A DNA stretch of 22,876 nt from NCBI GenBank assembly GCA_002346535.1, contig DDZZ01000038.1:7669-30544 (forward strand), written 5' to 3'. The notes below the pieces were generated by a model, which made no database searches, was not told the DNA's origin, and was given only the letters and a program-made list of their open reading frames with translations. Each line of letters begins with the position of its first letter. Positions within the stretch are counted from its first letter, which is position 1. The position numbers and the translations under genes are program-made. Below are positions 15,136-22,876 of this stretch, one piece after another. The DNA comes from Opitutales bacterium UBA2995 (lineage in GTDB: Bacteria > Verrucomicrobiota > Verrucomicrobiia > Opitutales > UBA2995).

Positions 15136-16731
15136 ATGTCGGCCACTTCATCGCATCCTTACAGAAAAATCCTAGTTTTATGCCTCTGGTTAGCAACCTG
15201 GATTTTTGTTACCAGTGACTGGTCGATCAAAGCCTTGTGGCCCAGCCTGTTAGGGCTGCTGTCGGTTTTTTTGCTCGGCCGTGTAATTGCGGGCCTTCTA
15301 ATTGGTGCTTCCGCAGGAGCCATTCTATTGGCCCAAGGAAATCCAATTACAGCCTTTCTGTCCTTTTTTACCGATCACCTGATTCCTGCCCTGCAAAGTG
15401 GCTGGAACATAAGTGTACTTCTTTTCACCCTGATGCTGGGTGGCTTTGTTGCGCTAATTGAAAAGGGCGGTGGTATTCATGCTCTCCTTCAAAGTTGGCT
15501 CAAGACTTCACGCTCTATTAGCAGGCGGGTCCAATGGTCAGCCTACGGTCTGGGTTTCATTTGTTTTTTCGACGGATTAGCCAACAGCCTGCTGGTCGGC
15601 AGAAGCCTCACGCCTCTCGCTCGACAAGCCGGTCTTTCGAGAGAGAAGCTTTCCTACATCGTGGATTCAACCAGCGCGGCGGTAGCTTGTGTTGCAGTCA
15701 TATCAACTTGGATCGCCTATCAGTTATCCATGATCCGTGAAGGATTCTGCCTGGCAGGAATCGAGGAAGTAAACGCATTTGGCCAATTTTTCCGCTCCAT
15801 ACCTCTGAATTTCTATTGCTGGTTTACTCTTGTTTTACTGGCCATTGTCATTTCCAGGAACTGGAACATGGGGCCGATGAAAAAGGCCGAAGCCAATGCC
15901 CTACAGGATACTGCGAAAGCCGATGCAAAATTAGTTACAGAGGCAACAGGTGCGTGGAGGGCTACAGGCCCTTTGGTTTTTTTGATCGGAGGACTCATGG
16001 TAGGACTTTATTTAAATGGAGTCGAAGATGGAATTTTGCCATTCAGCTTCGACAAGGTGGCCAATGCCTTCGGGAACGCCGACGCAGCAAAAATTTTGGT
16101 CTCTGTCAGCGCGTTGGCTTGTTTGGTCGCCTATTTGGCCAATAGAGGCCAATTCAAGGAGGAGGATCATCCGGCCGAAATTTACATGACCGGCGTGCAG
16201 CAACTGTTAACACCTTGTTTAATACTCATTAGCGTTTGGGCTTTGACAAGCACTCTGAAAGATCTGGATGCGGCAAATACGCTAAGTGGTTTGCTTGAAG
16301 GGAATTTGCCCCCCGCACTATTTCCAGCAGCCGTGTTTGTGACCGGCACTTTGATCTCCTTCACAACTGGGACATCCTGGGGGACCATGGGAGTGGTCAT
16401 GCCCTTGGCGATTCCCGTGGCTCTCAATTTGGGCTCCGATGCGACGTTAATTCCGGTAACCGTGGCAGCTGTTTTCAGTGGCGCTGTTTTCGGCGACCAT
16501 TGTTCCCCACTCAGTGATACGACTGTGGTCTCTTCCTTTGCCTGCGATCTGGATCCGATTGATCATGTACGGACACAGATTCCCTACGCTTTGCTGGCAG
16601 CCTGTCTGGCCCTATTTGTTGGTTTTATTCCAGCCGGTCTTGGAGCTCCGGCTTTAATGAGCTTGTTACTTGGAATAGGCCTGCTTTTTATTTTAAACCG
16701 AATCTTTAATTCGGCTCAAAAAATCACCTGA
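15136..16731 (+). CDS. NhaC-family Na+/H+ antiporter
   Basis: A 531-residue membrane protein with about eleven to thirteen hydrophobic segments. It has the NhaC-type signatures FICFFDGLANSLLVGRSLTP and SREKLSYIVDSTSAAVACVA in the first half, and FTTGTSWGTMGVVMPLAIPV and VFGDHCSPLSDTTVVSS in the second. The family exchanges sodium for protons (or amino-acid-type substrates in some branches) at the inner membrane. The Asp and Ser/Thr residues of these motifs are kept, except that the usual F-F-D-D-Y reads F-F-D-G-L. No adjacent regulator is seen. It is divergent from the M29-like gene, with a gap of about 150 bases. A decayed small membrane protein follows on the same strand. Confidence 0.88.
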   Translation: MSATSSHPYRKILVLCLWLATWIFVTSDWSIKALWPSLLGLLSVFLLGRVIAGLLIGASAGAILLAQGNPITAFLSFFTDHLIPALQSGWNISVLLFTLMLGGFVALIEKGGGIHALLQSWLKTSRSISRRVQWSAYGLGFICFFDGLANSLLVGRSLTPLARQAGLSREKLSYIVDSTSAAVACVAVISTWIAYQLSMIREGFCLAGIEEVNAFGQFFRSIPLNFYCWFTLVLLAIVISRNWNMGPMKKAEANALQDTAKADAKLVTEATGAWRATGPLVFLIGGLMVGLYLNGVEDGILPFSFDKVANAFGNADAAKILVSVSALACLVAYLANRGQFKEEDHPAEIYMTGVQQLLTPCLILISVWALTSTLKDLDAANTLSGLLEGNLPPALFPAAVFVTGTLISFTTGTSWGTMGVVMPLAIPVALNLGSDATLIPVTVAAVFSGAVFGDHCSPLSDTTVVSSFACDLDPIDHVRTQIPYALLAACLALFVGFIPAGLGAPALMSLLLGIGLLFILNRIFNSAQKIT

Positions 16732-16781
16732 ATCATGTAGCCAAAAGATCGATACGCGCCACCATTTTGAGTTTTAAAAGC

Positions 16782-17026
16782 ATGGCTCACAATCTGAGAT
16801 ACGGGCTGATCGGTTTTCTGTGCGCATTCTAGGCTGCCTTTTTGCCAGATACACCCTACTTGGCAACGGACAAAGACTTACTCTTTATGGGGGCCGTCGG
16901 CTACTGTCCATGCTATTTTTGATTGGCGTAATCGGCGTGCTTCTTTTTGCACTTTGGCGCTGTCTCAAACCAACTCAGGCTTTCAAGAAATCAGAGACTA
17001 CAGAAAATTGGAGAACCCTTAGGTAG
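16782..17026 (+). pseudogene. Small membrane protein, decayed
   Basis: From ATG at 16782 one frame reads a hydrophobic start (YGLIGFLCAF), meets TAG at 16830-16832, then continues LPDTPYLATDKDLLFMGAVG. After about 16900 a different frame becomes sensible: LLSMLFLIGVIGVLLFALWR, followed by a charged tail CLKPTQAFKKSE and a stop at 17026. Together this looks like one protein of about 80 residues with two membrane segments, broken by one stop and one frameshift. I do not recognise the family. An intact 68-residue ORF starting at 16820 covers part of it and could be read as a gene, but its first 30 residues look like out-of-frame sequence. Confidence 0.4.
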
Positions 17027-17034
17027 GCGAGGCC

Positions 17035-18558
17035 TCACAAAGCCTCATCAAATGCCGCAATAATTTGATCAATTGACTCTGTTCCAACGGAGATTCGGAT
17101 CAAATCCGGATTCAAGCCGTATTCCAAAAGTTGGTCACGGCCTGTGGAACTTGAAATAATATCGTAATGGGCCATGTACATGAAGGGGCTCATAAGAGTG
17201 CGATCCATTCCAAAGCTCGGACCTTTGGGTATCCGGCACTTGTCATAAAATTCAGCTACCGGCTTGACCAGATCGATGGTGATCATGCCCCCCGTACATC
17301 CCTCATCTTTTTCAATTTTGTGATAGCGATCTGAATTGCTTGGGGCGCCTACCCAGTAAACACATTTTACACCAGCATGGTCTTCAAAAAAATTCGCCAA
17401 CTGAACCGTGTTAGCGTTCACAATCTTGGCTATCGATTCAATGTTATCCAGTTGTTCTGCAACCCTAGCTACATCCCCGGAATAGGGTGGCTCTACAAAT
17501 TTGGCTATATGAGGTTTCAACTCCTCATATAAAGGAGACTCCGATTGCAAAGCGACTGCCCCCATCATCACATCCCCTTCGTGCGAAACATACTTAGTGA
17601 GACTGGTAACCAAGACATCGCAATAGGGGAGCGTATCCACATTGACAATTGAACTGACAGTAGGATCCACCACCAATGCTACACCGTACTTCCGGGTAAG
17701 CGCCAACAAACGTTCGGGATCCGGTGTCTGAACCAATGGGTTGGTAGGCATTTCCGAAATTAAACCCGCTACCTGGTCACCTCGCTCTTCAAGAATGGCT
17801 TCCAGGACATTGAGATCCATGGGATCCTGGATAAAAATTTTTCTGTCATCTTCACCGGCGAATTTGTTCAGGATTTCGTAGGTATCCACGTACATCCAAC
17901 CAAGTTGAATCCAAAGGGTCCGGCCTTTTTTCGACTGTACTTCATCAATGGCCCGAAAAGCAGCATAAATAGCGCTCATACCAGAGTGGGCCATAAAAAC
18001 ATCCTCTTTGGTTCGCACACCGATTTTTTCCGTCAGTGAAGCCTGAAGCATTTCGTATGCGTCCGGATTGGCCTGGTTAGGACTACCCTCAATTACCCCT
18101 TCCTCAACCAGAAAGTCCTCTGCCTTTCGGCTGGAAATCCTAAAACCTGTATGCTGCAAATATTTTTTGGCCCTGAAGACGGTTTCTTCATCGTTTGCGA
18201 CCGCTACTATCCCATACGCCTCATCCGCAATCACGGATGTATTCTGAAATCCAAGATACTGTTGCATATCCTTAGCGGCCTGGGTCGGGCACACACAATA
18301 TACCACCTTTCCTTCCAATTCGAATTTCAACTGAAGAATTCTTTCCCACTGAATGACCCGGTGGTGGGTAACAAAACGTGGATAAGCGACCTTTAAAATC
18401 TCACCGAGACAGGCATCTCCTTCCTCATAGCGAATGACGTCACGCATAGTTGGGAAACTGCATGATACGGCATGAGGCAGATTGGGGATGGGCGTGCCAA
18501 AAGGGATCTGTTTTTCAGGAATTTCCACTAGAGATTGATTTGAAAGGTTGGAAGCCAA
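17035..18558 (-). CDS. Cystathionine gamma-synthase-like PLP enzyme, long N-terminal form
   Basis: A 507-residue protein of the Cys/Met metabolism PLP family. The C-terminal part has FMAHSGMSAIYAAFRA (PLP phosphate loop, about 188-203), LISEMPTNPLVQTPD (about 266-280), VVDPTVSS (Asp298 for the PLP nitrogen) and VTSLTKYVSHEGDVMMG with the Schiff-base Lys at about 322. The N-terminal 180 residues are not in standard 380-residue enzymes. They include PHAVSCSFPTMRDVIRYEEG and YPRFVTHHRVIQ, like the extended cystathionine gamma-synthases of fungi. It probably joins an activated homoserine to cysteine (or sulfide) in methionine synthesis; the exact substrate is inference. It stands alone, ending next to the decayed membrane gene and downstream of the broken phoU. 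It is fully intact. Confidence 0.85.
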   Translation of the reverse strand: MASNLSNQSLVEIPEKQIPFGTPIPNLPHAVSCSFPTMRDVIRYEEGDACLGEILKVAYPRFVTHHRVIQWERILQLKFELEGKVVYCVCPTQAAKDMQQYLGFQNTSVIADEAYGIVAVANDEETVFRAKKYLQHTGFRISSRKAEDFLVEEGVIEGSPNQANPDAYEMLQASLTEKIGVRTKEDVFMAHSGMSAIYAAFRAIDEVQSKKGRTLWIQLGWMYVDTYEILNKFAGEDDRKIFIQDPMDLNVLEAILEERGDQVAGLISEMPTNPLVQTPDPERLLALTRKYGVALVVDPTVSSIVNVDTLPYCDVLVTSLTKYVSHEGDVMMGAVALQSESPLYEELKPHIAKFVEPPYSGDVARVAEQLDNIESIAKIVNANTVQLANFFEDHAGVKCVYWVGAPSNSDRYHKIEKDEGCTGGMITIDLVKPVAEFYDKCRIPKGPSFGMDRTLMSPFMYMAHYDIISSSTGRDQLLEYGLNPDLIRISVGTESIDQIIAAFDEAL

Positions 18559-18727
18559 CCGACCCTAACGAGGAATTCAAACGTTTTCTTATTTCTTTAT
18601 GGAGTTTGTCCTGTAACTCCTAGGCCAAGGCTGTTGAAGAATAAGAACGGAGACGCCAGACCGCCGAACAAGAGATTCAGGAAATCAAAGGCAGTTAACG
18701 CTTCGCGGACGGCTTTAAAACAAGGAA

Positions 18728-19417
18728 TTATATTTCCCCGTTTTGTGTCTTAAACTCCTTAATGACAGGCGAATGCCTTAACTCGTCATCACCACTGACC
18801 ATAAAAACGACTTCTTCCGCTATGTTGGAGATATGGCACCCTATCCTTTCAAATGATTTGACGAAAAAAGGCATTCAAGACATGCGACAGCGTCTGACGA
18901 ATGTGCCATGATGTGGTTGGTATGGGCCTCAAACGCACTGTTGTGAAACTCATCAAGAATTCGATCGCGCTTCACAATTTGTCCCGCTATTTTAATATCT
19001 CCTTCCAAGAAGACATTGATCGCGTCGCCGAACATCTTAAGGGCCAGCTCAAGCATTTGCGGCACTTCCATTTCAATCTGCAGTGGTTCGACACGACTGA
19101 TGCGAATCACTCGTTTGGCAATACCCGAAGCTTCGTCGCCTACACGCTCAAGGTCATGCGACTCCTTTCTACCAATCATGAATAAGCGGAGATCGGATGC
19201 TAAGGGGGCTCTGAGAGTGATGTAGCGAATTGCCTCCAGGTTGATTTCAATCTCCAACTCGTCTATTGCGCCATCTGCCTCAATAACCTGAATTCTAAGG
19301 TCAGGTCCAACTCTGAAAAAGCCTTGCAAGCCAACCGAGTAGCTTCGATAGCACGCTGCCCCATAAGGATAAGGCGGTTGAGGAATTCATCCTGCTCGTT
19401 ATGGAAAACCGATTCAT
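18728..19417 (-). pseudogene. phoU: PhoU-like phosphate signalling protein with three frameshifts
   Basis: Three frames together give one complete PhoU of about 230 residues. After ATG at 19417 (M-N-R), the second frame reads FHNEQDEFLNRLILMGQRAI and EATRLACKAFSELDL. The third reads VIEADGAIDELEIEINLEAI, RYITLRAPLASDLRL, SHDLERVGDEASGIAKR and VACLECLF. Another shift gives FVKSFERIGCHISNIAEEVV, RHSPVIKEF and TAA at 18728. Breaks lie at the A4 run 19405-19408, near 19291-19296, and at the A6 run 18864-18869; each is repaired by adding one base. PhoU links the Pst transporter to the PhoR kinase and represses phosphate-starvation genes. No pst or phoB/R genes are in the window. True loss would affect phosphate control unless another copy exists. 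Confidence 0.85.
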
Positions 19418-19568
19418 GTATTGTATTCCAATAATAAATACAATTTGTTGGGATGTTTTCTGGACCCATAGACTGACACAATGAACACGAAAGTAAATCC
19501 GCTTTTTACTTCGGAAAGAATAATACAAAATTGTAACTTGTTACCTCTTGAACGAGGCCAAATAGTAA

Positions 19569-22067
19569 TTATTCGTCTGTTCCAGAGTTCAGCAATATCA
19601 AATCACTCAGTTTTTGAAAATACGATGTGAAATCACGCATTTCAGTCAGGCTCCCAATGACCTGCTCAAATAGGTCGCGTTTAGATGCCTTTAGCTCCAT
19701 GATTCTTTCCTCAATGGTACCCTGAGTTACAAGCCGGTAAACAAAGACCGTCTTGTCCTGACCAATTCGATGCACGCGGTCAATTGCCTGATCTTCAATC
19801 GCCGGATTCCACCAGGGATCCATAAGGAATACATAGTCTGCCGCATGCAAGGTGATCCCGGTTCCACCTGCTTTCAAACTAACCAGCATAATACTGGCAT
19901 TGGGATCATCCTGAAAGCCAGTCACCGGTTTGGCCCGATTGGTCGTGCTTCCGCGCAGTTCGTATACGGAGTAGTCGGGTAACTTTTGCCGAATAATTTT
20001 CCGTATGCGATCCAGGAAACTCACGAATTGACTAAATATTACCACCTTGTGACCACTGCTGAGAATATCGCTAAGTCGATCGAGGAGCGTTTTAATTTTT
20101 CCACTATCTTCAAGAGTATTATTGCCCCAAGGCAGCAAATCGGGGTCGCAGGCGACCTGCCGCAAACGGGTCAATAGCGACAATAAATTGAGGTTCTTTT
20201 CCTTCAGAATCGAATCGATATCGTTTCCCAATTCCTGAATGCCTTCTGAAGTCAGTCGGGCGTATTCGCGGCGCTGCACCTCAGTCATTGGACACAACAA
20301 ATTGGTTTCCACTTTCTCCGGAAGCTCCTTGGCCACTTCCATTTTAGTACGCCTTAATACGAAGGGAGAAATCTGTTTATTCAACTTAGGAAGGAAAACG
20401 GAAGGGTCTCTTTCCAGATTGTCCTGGAATGCCTTTCTACCTCCCAACAACCCGGGCATTAGAAACCTGAAGATGGACCACAAATCTTGATTTTTATTTT
20501 CTAGAGGCGTGCCAGTCAGCGCCAGTCGATGTTCCGCTTTGGCAGCAAAGCAGGCCTGACTAACTTTGGCATCAGGATTTTTGATGGATTGAGCTTCATC
20601 CAATACCACATGAGCAAACTGGACTTCGTTCAACAAGTGCTTGTGGCGTCGCAATTGGGTGTAGCTGGCGACCCAAATCTTAGGTTCCGATTGGTCACCA
20701 AAATGATGGTTGCTTTGCAAAGTTTCCAATTCTGTTCTCGGGAACCATCGTCTAAACTCATTGTGCCAGACCGGAACCACACTCGCCGGACAGACTATCA
20801 GATTAGGCTTACGGCCAGAACCATATAGTTTAAGCAAAGTAGCCACCTGAACGGTTTTTCCCAAACCCATTTCATCCGCCAATAGGCCATGGCAACCAAC
20901 CCTTCCCAGATGGGCAAACCAGCGAACGCCATAACGTTGATAATCCCGCAAGAATTTCGGCAACGAATTTTTATCCTTCCGCGCGGAGTCCTGCAAATCA
21001 CGGTGCCATCTTTTGAGTTCTTTGGATAAGGAGACTTTTAACTGTTCCTTTCCGAAAAGGGATAAAAGCATGTAGCGCGGAATTTCTTCACCTCCAAAAC
21101 TGCTCTGGACTTCCTTATACTCGTGGATGATTTTTCCCTGCCGCTCGCCCAGCCGGACGATACCGATCTCGGGTAAAAAATAAAGCGTCATGCCTCGTTT
21201 GAATAAAGAGCTAGCGCTATCATTCCCCAAATCAGTTCCATCCACTGAAAATCGCCAATCCAACGAAGCCCGGTCGCCTTCCCTGGTTTCGGCTACGACC
21301 TCCAGGTCCACCTCACGGATTGCCTGGGCTCGCTCCTCCATGTCTTTGTCCATACGGATATCGAAGTACTGCCGCCAACCCGGCAATGCATCGACTATGA
21401 AAGGAGGAACCAAACCGAGATTGTGCAGCCGATAAACCGAGTTGTTTTTGAAAAATTGAAATTCACTTCGACGAGCCAGACCAGCCAATCGAATTACTTG
21501 TTCGCGTTCCTTACTATTCGGAAGCCTGTCTTCGGGAGGCGCTTTGAGAGCTGGCGTGTGAGAACCGTCATCGTTAACCCAGAAGGCATTGAGCGTAAGG
21601 CCCTGCTGATTCAGCTGCAGCCAAAGGTCTAAAACGCGGGCTTCCTCAAAAGTCTCTGGAACCGCATCGGTAGCTTCCAAGATAGAATCAGATTCCTCCT
21701 CGTCAGATTCGTCCCGGTAAAAATCAGAAACCGGGGCCACTTCCTCGACCACCATTTCCTCAATCTCATAAAACCCGGCCACCGCGATCGCTCGGCCCAA
21801 GGGCCTTCGCATACTGGACGACCGTACTTCGAAAGCACCGTTCTTCCAGTCGATCATTGCATAGGATTCCTTTTTATCAAATTTGCAGTGGATGATGGCA
21901 TCCTGCTCAGAAAGCTCAACTTCGCGCACTTCTCCACGTCGATATAGCAGTCGGCCAGCCTCAATCTCCTCCTCGCTAAAGGCATTTTCCCAGTCTTTCG
22001 TCAACCTTTCAAACCACTTTTCAATGGCTTGTTTGGTGAATAGACGCTTGGCGTAACGGGAATACAT
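19569..22067 (-). CDS. SNF2-family DNA-dependent ATPase/helicase
   Basis: An 832-residue Swi2/Snf2 ATPase. The core begins with LRDYQRYGVRWFAHL (about 373-387) and has LLADEMGLGKTVQVATLL (Walker A, 398-405), VVLDEAQSIKN (Walker B DEAQ, 490-493) and LALTGTPLEN (motif III). The second lobe carries VVIFSQFVSFLD, VSLKAGGTGITLHAADYV, MDPWWNPAIEDQAIDRVHRI and an Arg finger region, ending TIEERIMELKASKR. Such proteins remodel protein-DNA complexes or RNA polymerase (RapA-like); the specific role is unknown. The N-terminal 110 residues (EEEIEAGRLLYRRGEVREVE and on) look like the strand-rich lead-in of SWIM zinc-finger domains, but no Cys-x-Cys or Cys-x-His ligands follow. A very acidic stretch is at about 118-128. 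The first ATG fits. The gene is intact and divergent from the DUF6797-like remnant. Confidence 0.93.
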   Translation of the reverse strand: MYSRYAKRLFTKQAIEKWFERLTKDWENAFSEEEIEAGRLLYRRGEVREVELSEQDAIIHCKFDKKESYAMIDWKNGAFEVRSSSMRRPLGRAIAVAGFYEIEEMVVEEVAPVSDFYRDESDEEESDSILEATDAVPETFEEARVLDLWLQLNQQGLTLNAFWVNDDGSHTPALKAPPEDRLPNSKEREQVIRLAGLARRSEFQFFKNNSVYRLHNLGLVPPFIVDALPGWRQYFDIRMDKDMEERAQAIREVDLEVVAETREGDRASLDWRFSVDGTDLGNDSASSLFKRGMTLYFLPEIGIVRLGERQGKIIHEYKEVQSSFGGEEIPRYMLLSLFGKEQLKVSLSKELKRWHRDLQDSARKDKNSLPKFLRDYQRYGVRWFAHLGRVGCHGLLADEMGLGKTVQVATLLKLYGSGRKPNLIVCPASVVPVWHNEFRRWFPRTELETLQSNHHFGDQSEPKIWVASYTQLRRHKHLLNEVQFAHVVLDEAQSIKNPDAKVSQACFAAKAEHRLALTGTPLENKNQDLWSIFRFLMPGLLGGRKAFQDNLERDPSVFLPKLNKQISPFVLRRTKMEVAKELPEKVETNLLCPMTEVQRREYARLTSEGIQELGNDIDSILKEKNLNLLSLLTRLRQVACDPDLLPWGNNTLEDSGKIKTLLDRLSDILSSGHKVVIFSQFVSFLDRIRKIIRQKLPDYSVYELRGSTTNRAKPVTGFQDDPNASIMLVSLKAGGTGITLHAADYVFLMDPWWNPAIEDQAIDRVHRIGQDKTVFVYRLVTQGTIEERIMELKASKRDLFEQVIGSLTEMRDFTSYFQKLSDLILLNSGTDE

Positions 22068-22214
22068 AAAAACTTCCGATAATCGCCTCGAAACAAATGG
22101 TGGAGCAAACCCTTTTTACAATTTTGCTTACGAATTTATCGAAGGATGCATAGTCCGACATTGGCCGTGCATAAATAAATCAATTGAATGTAATGGACCT
22201 TTCACAATCAGCCA

Positions 22215-22876
22215 TTGAAAACACTAAATTGCATTATTTCTTTTATCTTCACGGGAACTCTTTTGCAAGGGCAGTTGTTAATTGGTCAGAGAGAAGCTCC
22301 CAATGTTGCTGATCCCAAAATCATCCCTATGCCGATCATCCGGGAATGGAGGGGAGCTCAACGGCCATTGGGGTAAATAGAACCAATTCGATTATTTTGA
22401 TGACGTCTGGAGCAAAATGGACAATGGGCCCATCGTTAGCTGGGTCATTCGACAAGGCAATTTGCAAGTCATAAAGGCGGTCAACCTCCGTCTGAGATTC
22501 GAGCAAAATCTATTTGCAACTTTTGATCCGTCGACCCTCAACTACCGAATGGCCTGGGAAGATGATTCTAATCTATCCCACAATCCGTTGGGGCATGATG
22601 GGACTCGTGGAACCTGCAAATACGCCAAACAAGCAATCATCAAAACATGCCTGGTCAAATACGAGTAATTGGCCAAACGAATACACTGAAGCGAATCTCC
22701 AATACCGTGGCCTTATCGCCATGGCGACCAATCTGTATTCGCCTATCAAATACAAGAAACAAATATTTTAGAGGCCGGGAAGGGCACGTGAACGTCGGAG
22801 TAAAGGCCGACGCTATGATCAGCGATCCCTCGGCCGCTGAAACCGATACATACCTGAAGACAAGAATATCCTACAA
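22215..22876 (+). pseudogene. Decayed exported DUF6797-like PVC protein, cut by the window edge
   Basis: A TTG at 22215 opens a signal-peptide-like stretch (NCIISFIFTGTLLQGQ) and EAPNVADPKIIPMP, then stops (TAA). A second frame gives NQFDYFDDVWSKMDNGPIVS, NLRLRFEQNLFATFDPSTLN and YRMAWED. A third gives YPTIRWGMMGLVEPANTPNK and NWPNEYTEANLQYRG. A further shift gives YRHGDQSVFAYQIQETNILE. In order, these resemble the start of the large DUF6797 (haem/dehydrogenase-type) proteins of Planctomycetota and Verrucomicrobiota: D-x-G-P, then N-x-x-x-x-F-D-T-x-T-L-x-Y, then H-G-D-x-S-V-F-x-Y. At least three frame changes and stops exist in 660 bases. Full members are much longer and continue beyond the window. 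Confidence 0.6.

Noticed and set aside
18559..18727. A hydrophobic minus-strand reading frame (LTAFDFLNLLFGGLASPF) between phoU and the cystathionine gamma-synthase-like gene.
   Set aside because: No start codon with support and no family match; could be a remnant but cannot be shown.
19502..19560. Short inverted repeats (GTAAC/GTTAC and CCTC/GAGG) after the SNF2 gene.
   Set aside because: Stems of four to five pairs with no T-tract; not convincing as a terminator or operator.
1..22876. Possible reassignment of TAA to a sense codon, suggested by in-frame TAA in the S41, DUF5069 and kinase-like genes.
   Set aside because: Many intact genes here end at TAA in the expected place (MidA-like, FIST, CstA, M29-like, SNF2) and contain none inside, so TAA still works as a stop.
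1..22876. All broken genes explained by sequencing error alone.
   Set aside because: Homopolymer error could explain several indels, but not the seven substitution-type stops in two indel-free genes, nor the missing domains at 256-779 and 12657-12878.

Overview
The window looks like a chromosomal segment of a Verrucomicrobiota bacterium, probably Opitutae-like. This is inferred from gene families rather than a marker gene. The PVC-type remnants (a PSCyt2/DUF1549-like N-terminus at 12657 and a DUF6797-like protein at 22215), the stand-alone AICAR transformylase, the PhoU type and the generally weak Shine-Dalgarno sites all fit. No rRNA, tRNA, CRISPR array, insertion sequence or phage gene was seen.

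Layout. 1-779, minus strand: a collapsed stretch holding the N-terminus of an S41/PDZ protease with four in-frame stops, an Lrp/AsnC C-terminal piece and the start of a frameshifted class I aminotransferase that runs off the left edge. 859-3537: a MidA-like methyltransferase, a small membrane protein converging on it, and a FIST-domain protein. 3755-5962: a two-gene operon of a CstA-type carbon-starvation/peptide transporter and an Smr-domain protein, with a candidate promoter, a leader hairpin and a terminator. 6039-7205: a broken AICAR transformylase. 7302-9408, minus strand: an MFS transporter and a cytidylate-kinase-like gene with one nonsense codon. 9686-11515, minus strand: adenosine deaminase followed 45 bases later by a stand-alone OvoA C-terminal-type methyltransferase. 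11613-13194, plus strand: an SMP-30/gluconolactonase-like secreted protein, a remnant of a PVC surface protein and pterin-4a-carbinolamine dehydratase. 13304-14988, minus strand: a DUF5069 gene with three in-frame TAA codons and an M29-like aminopeptidase. 15136-17026, plus strand: an NhaC-type antiporter and a decayed small membrane protein. 17035-22067, minus strand: a long-form cystathionine gamma-synthase-like enzyme, a triply frameshifted phoU and a SNF2 helicase. 22215-22876, plus strand: a decayed DUF6797-like exported protein cut by the window edge.

The most striking feature is the density of broken genes. About eight loci are disrupted next to about fourteen intact ones, and the broken copies are still easily recognised at protein level. 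Two kinds of lesion appear: in-frame nonsense codons with no indels (S41, DUF5069, the kinase), and single-base losses, several in A/T homopolymers (aminotransferase, phoU, AICAR transformylase). This suggests recent, ongoing gene loss, although part of the indel class could be sequencing error.

The intact genes are mostly transport (CstA, MFS, NhaC) and small-molecule metabolism (nucleoside deamination, a putative thiol-histidine methylation, pterin recycling, methionine synthesis). No single multigene novel system is evident. The most unusual intact gene is the OvoA-type methyltransferase without its sulfoxide-synthase half. Gaps of about 210 bases at 3538-3754 and 9475-9685, and 169 bases at 18559-18727, hold only the regulatory signals listed or nothing I recognise.
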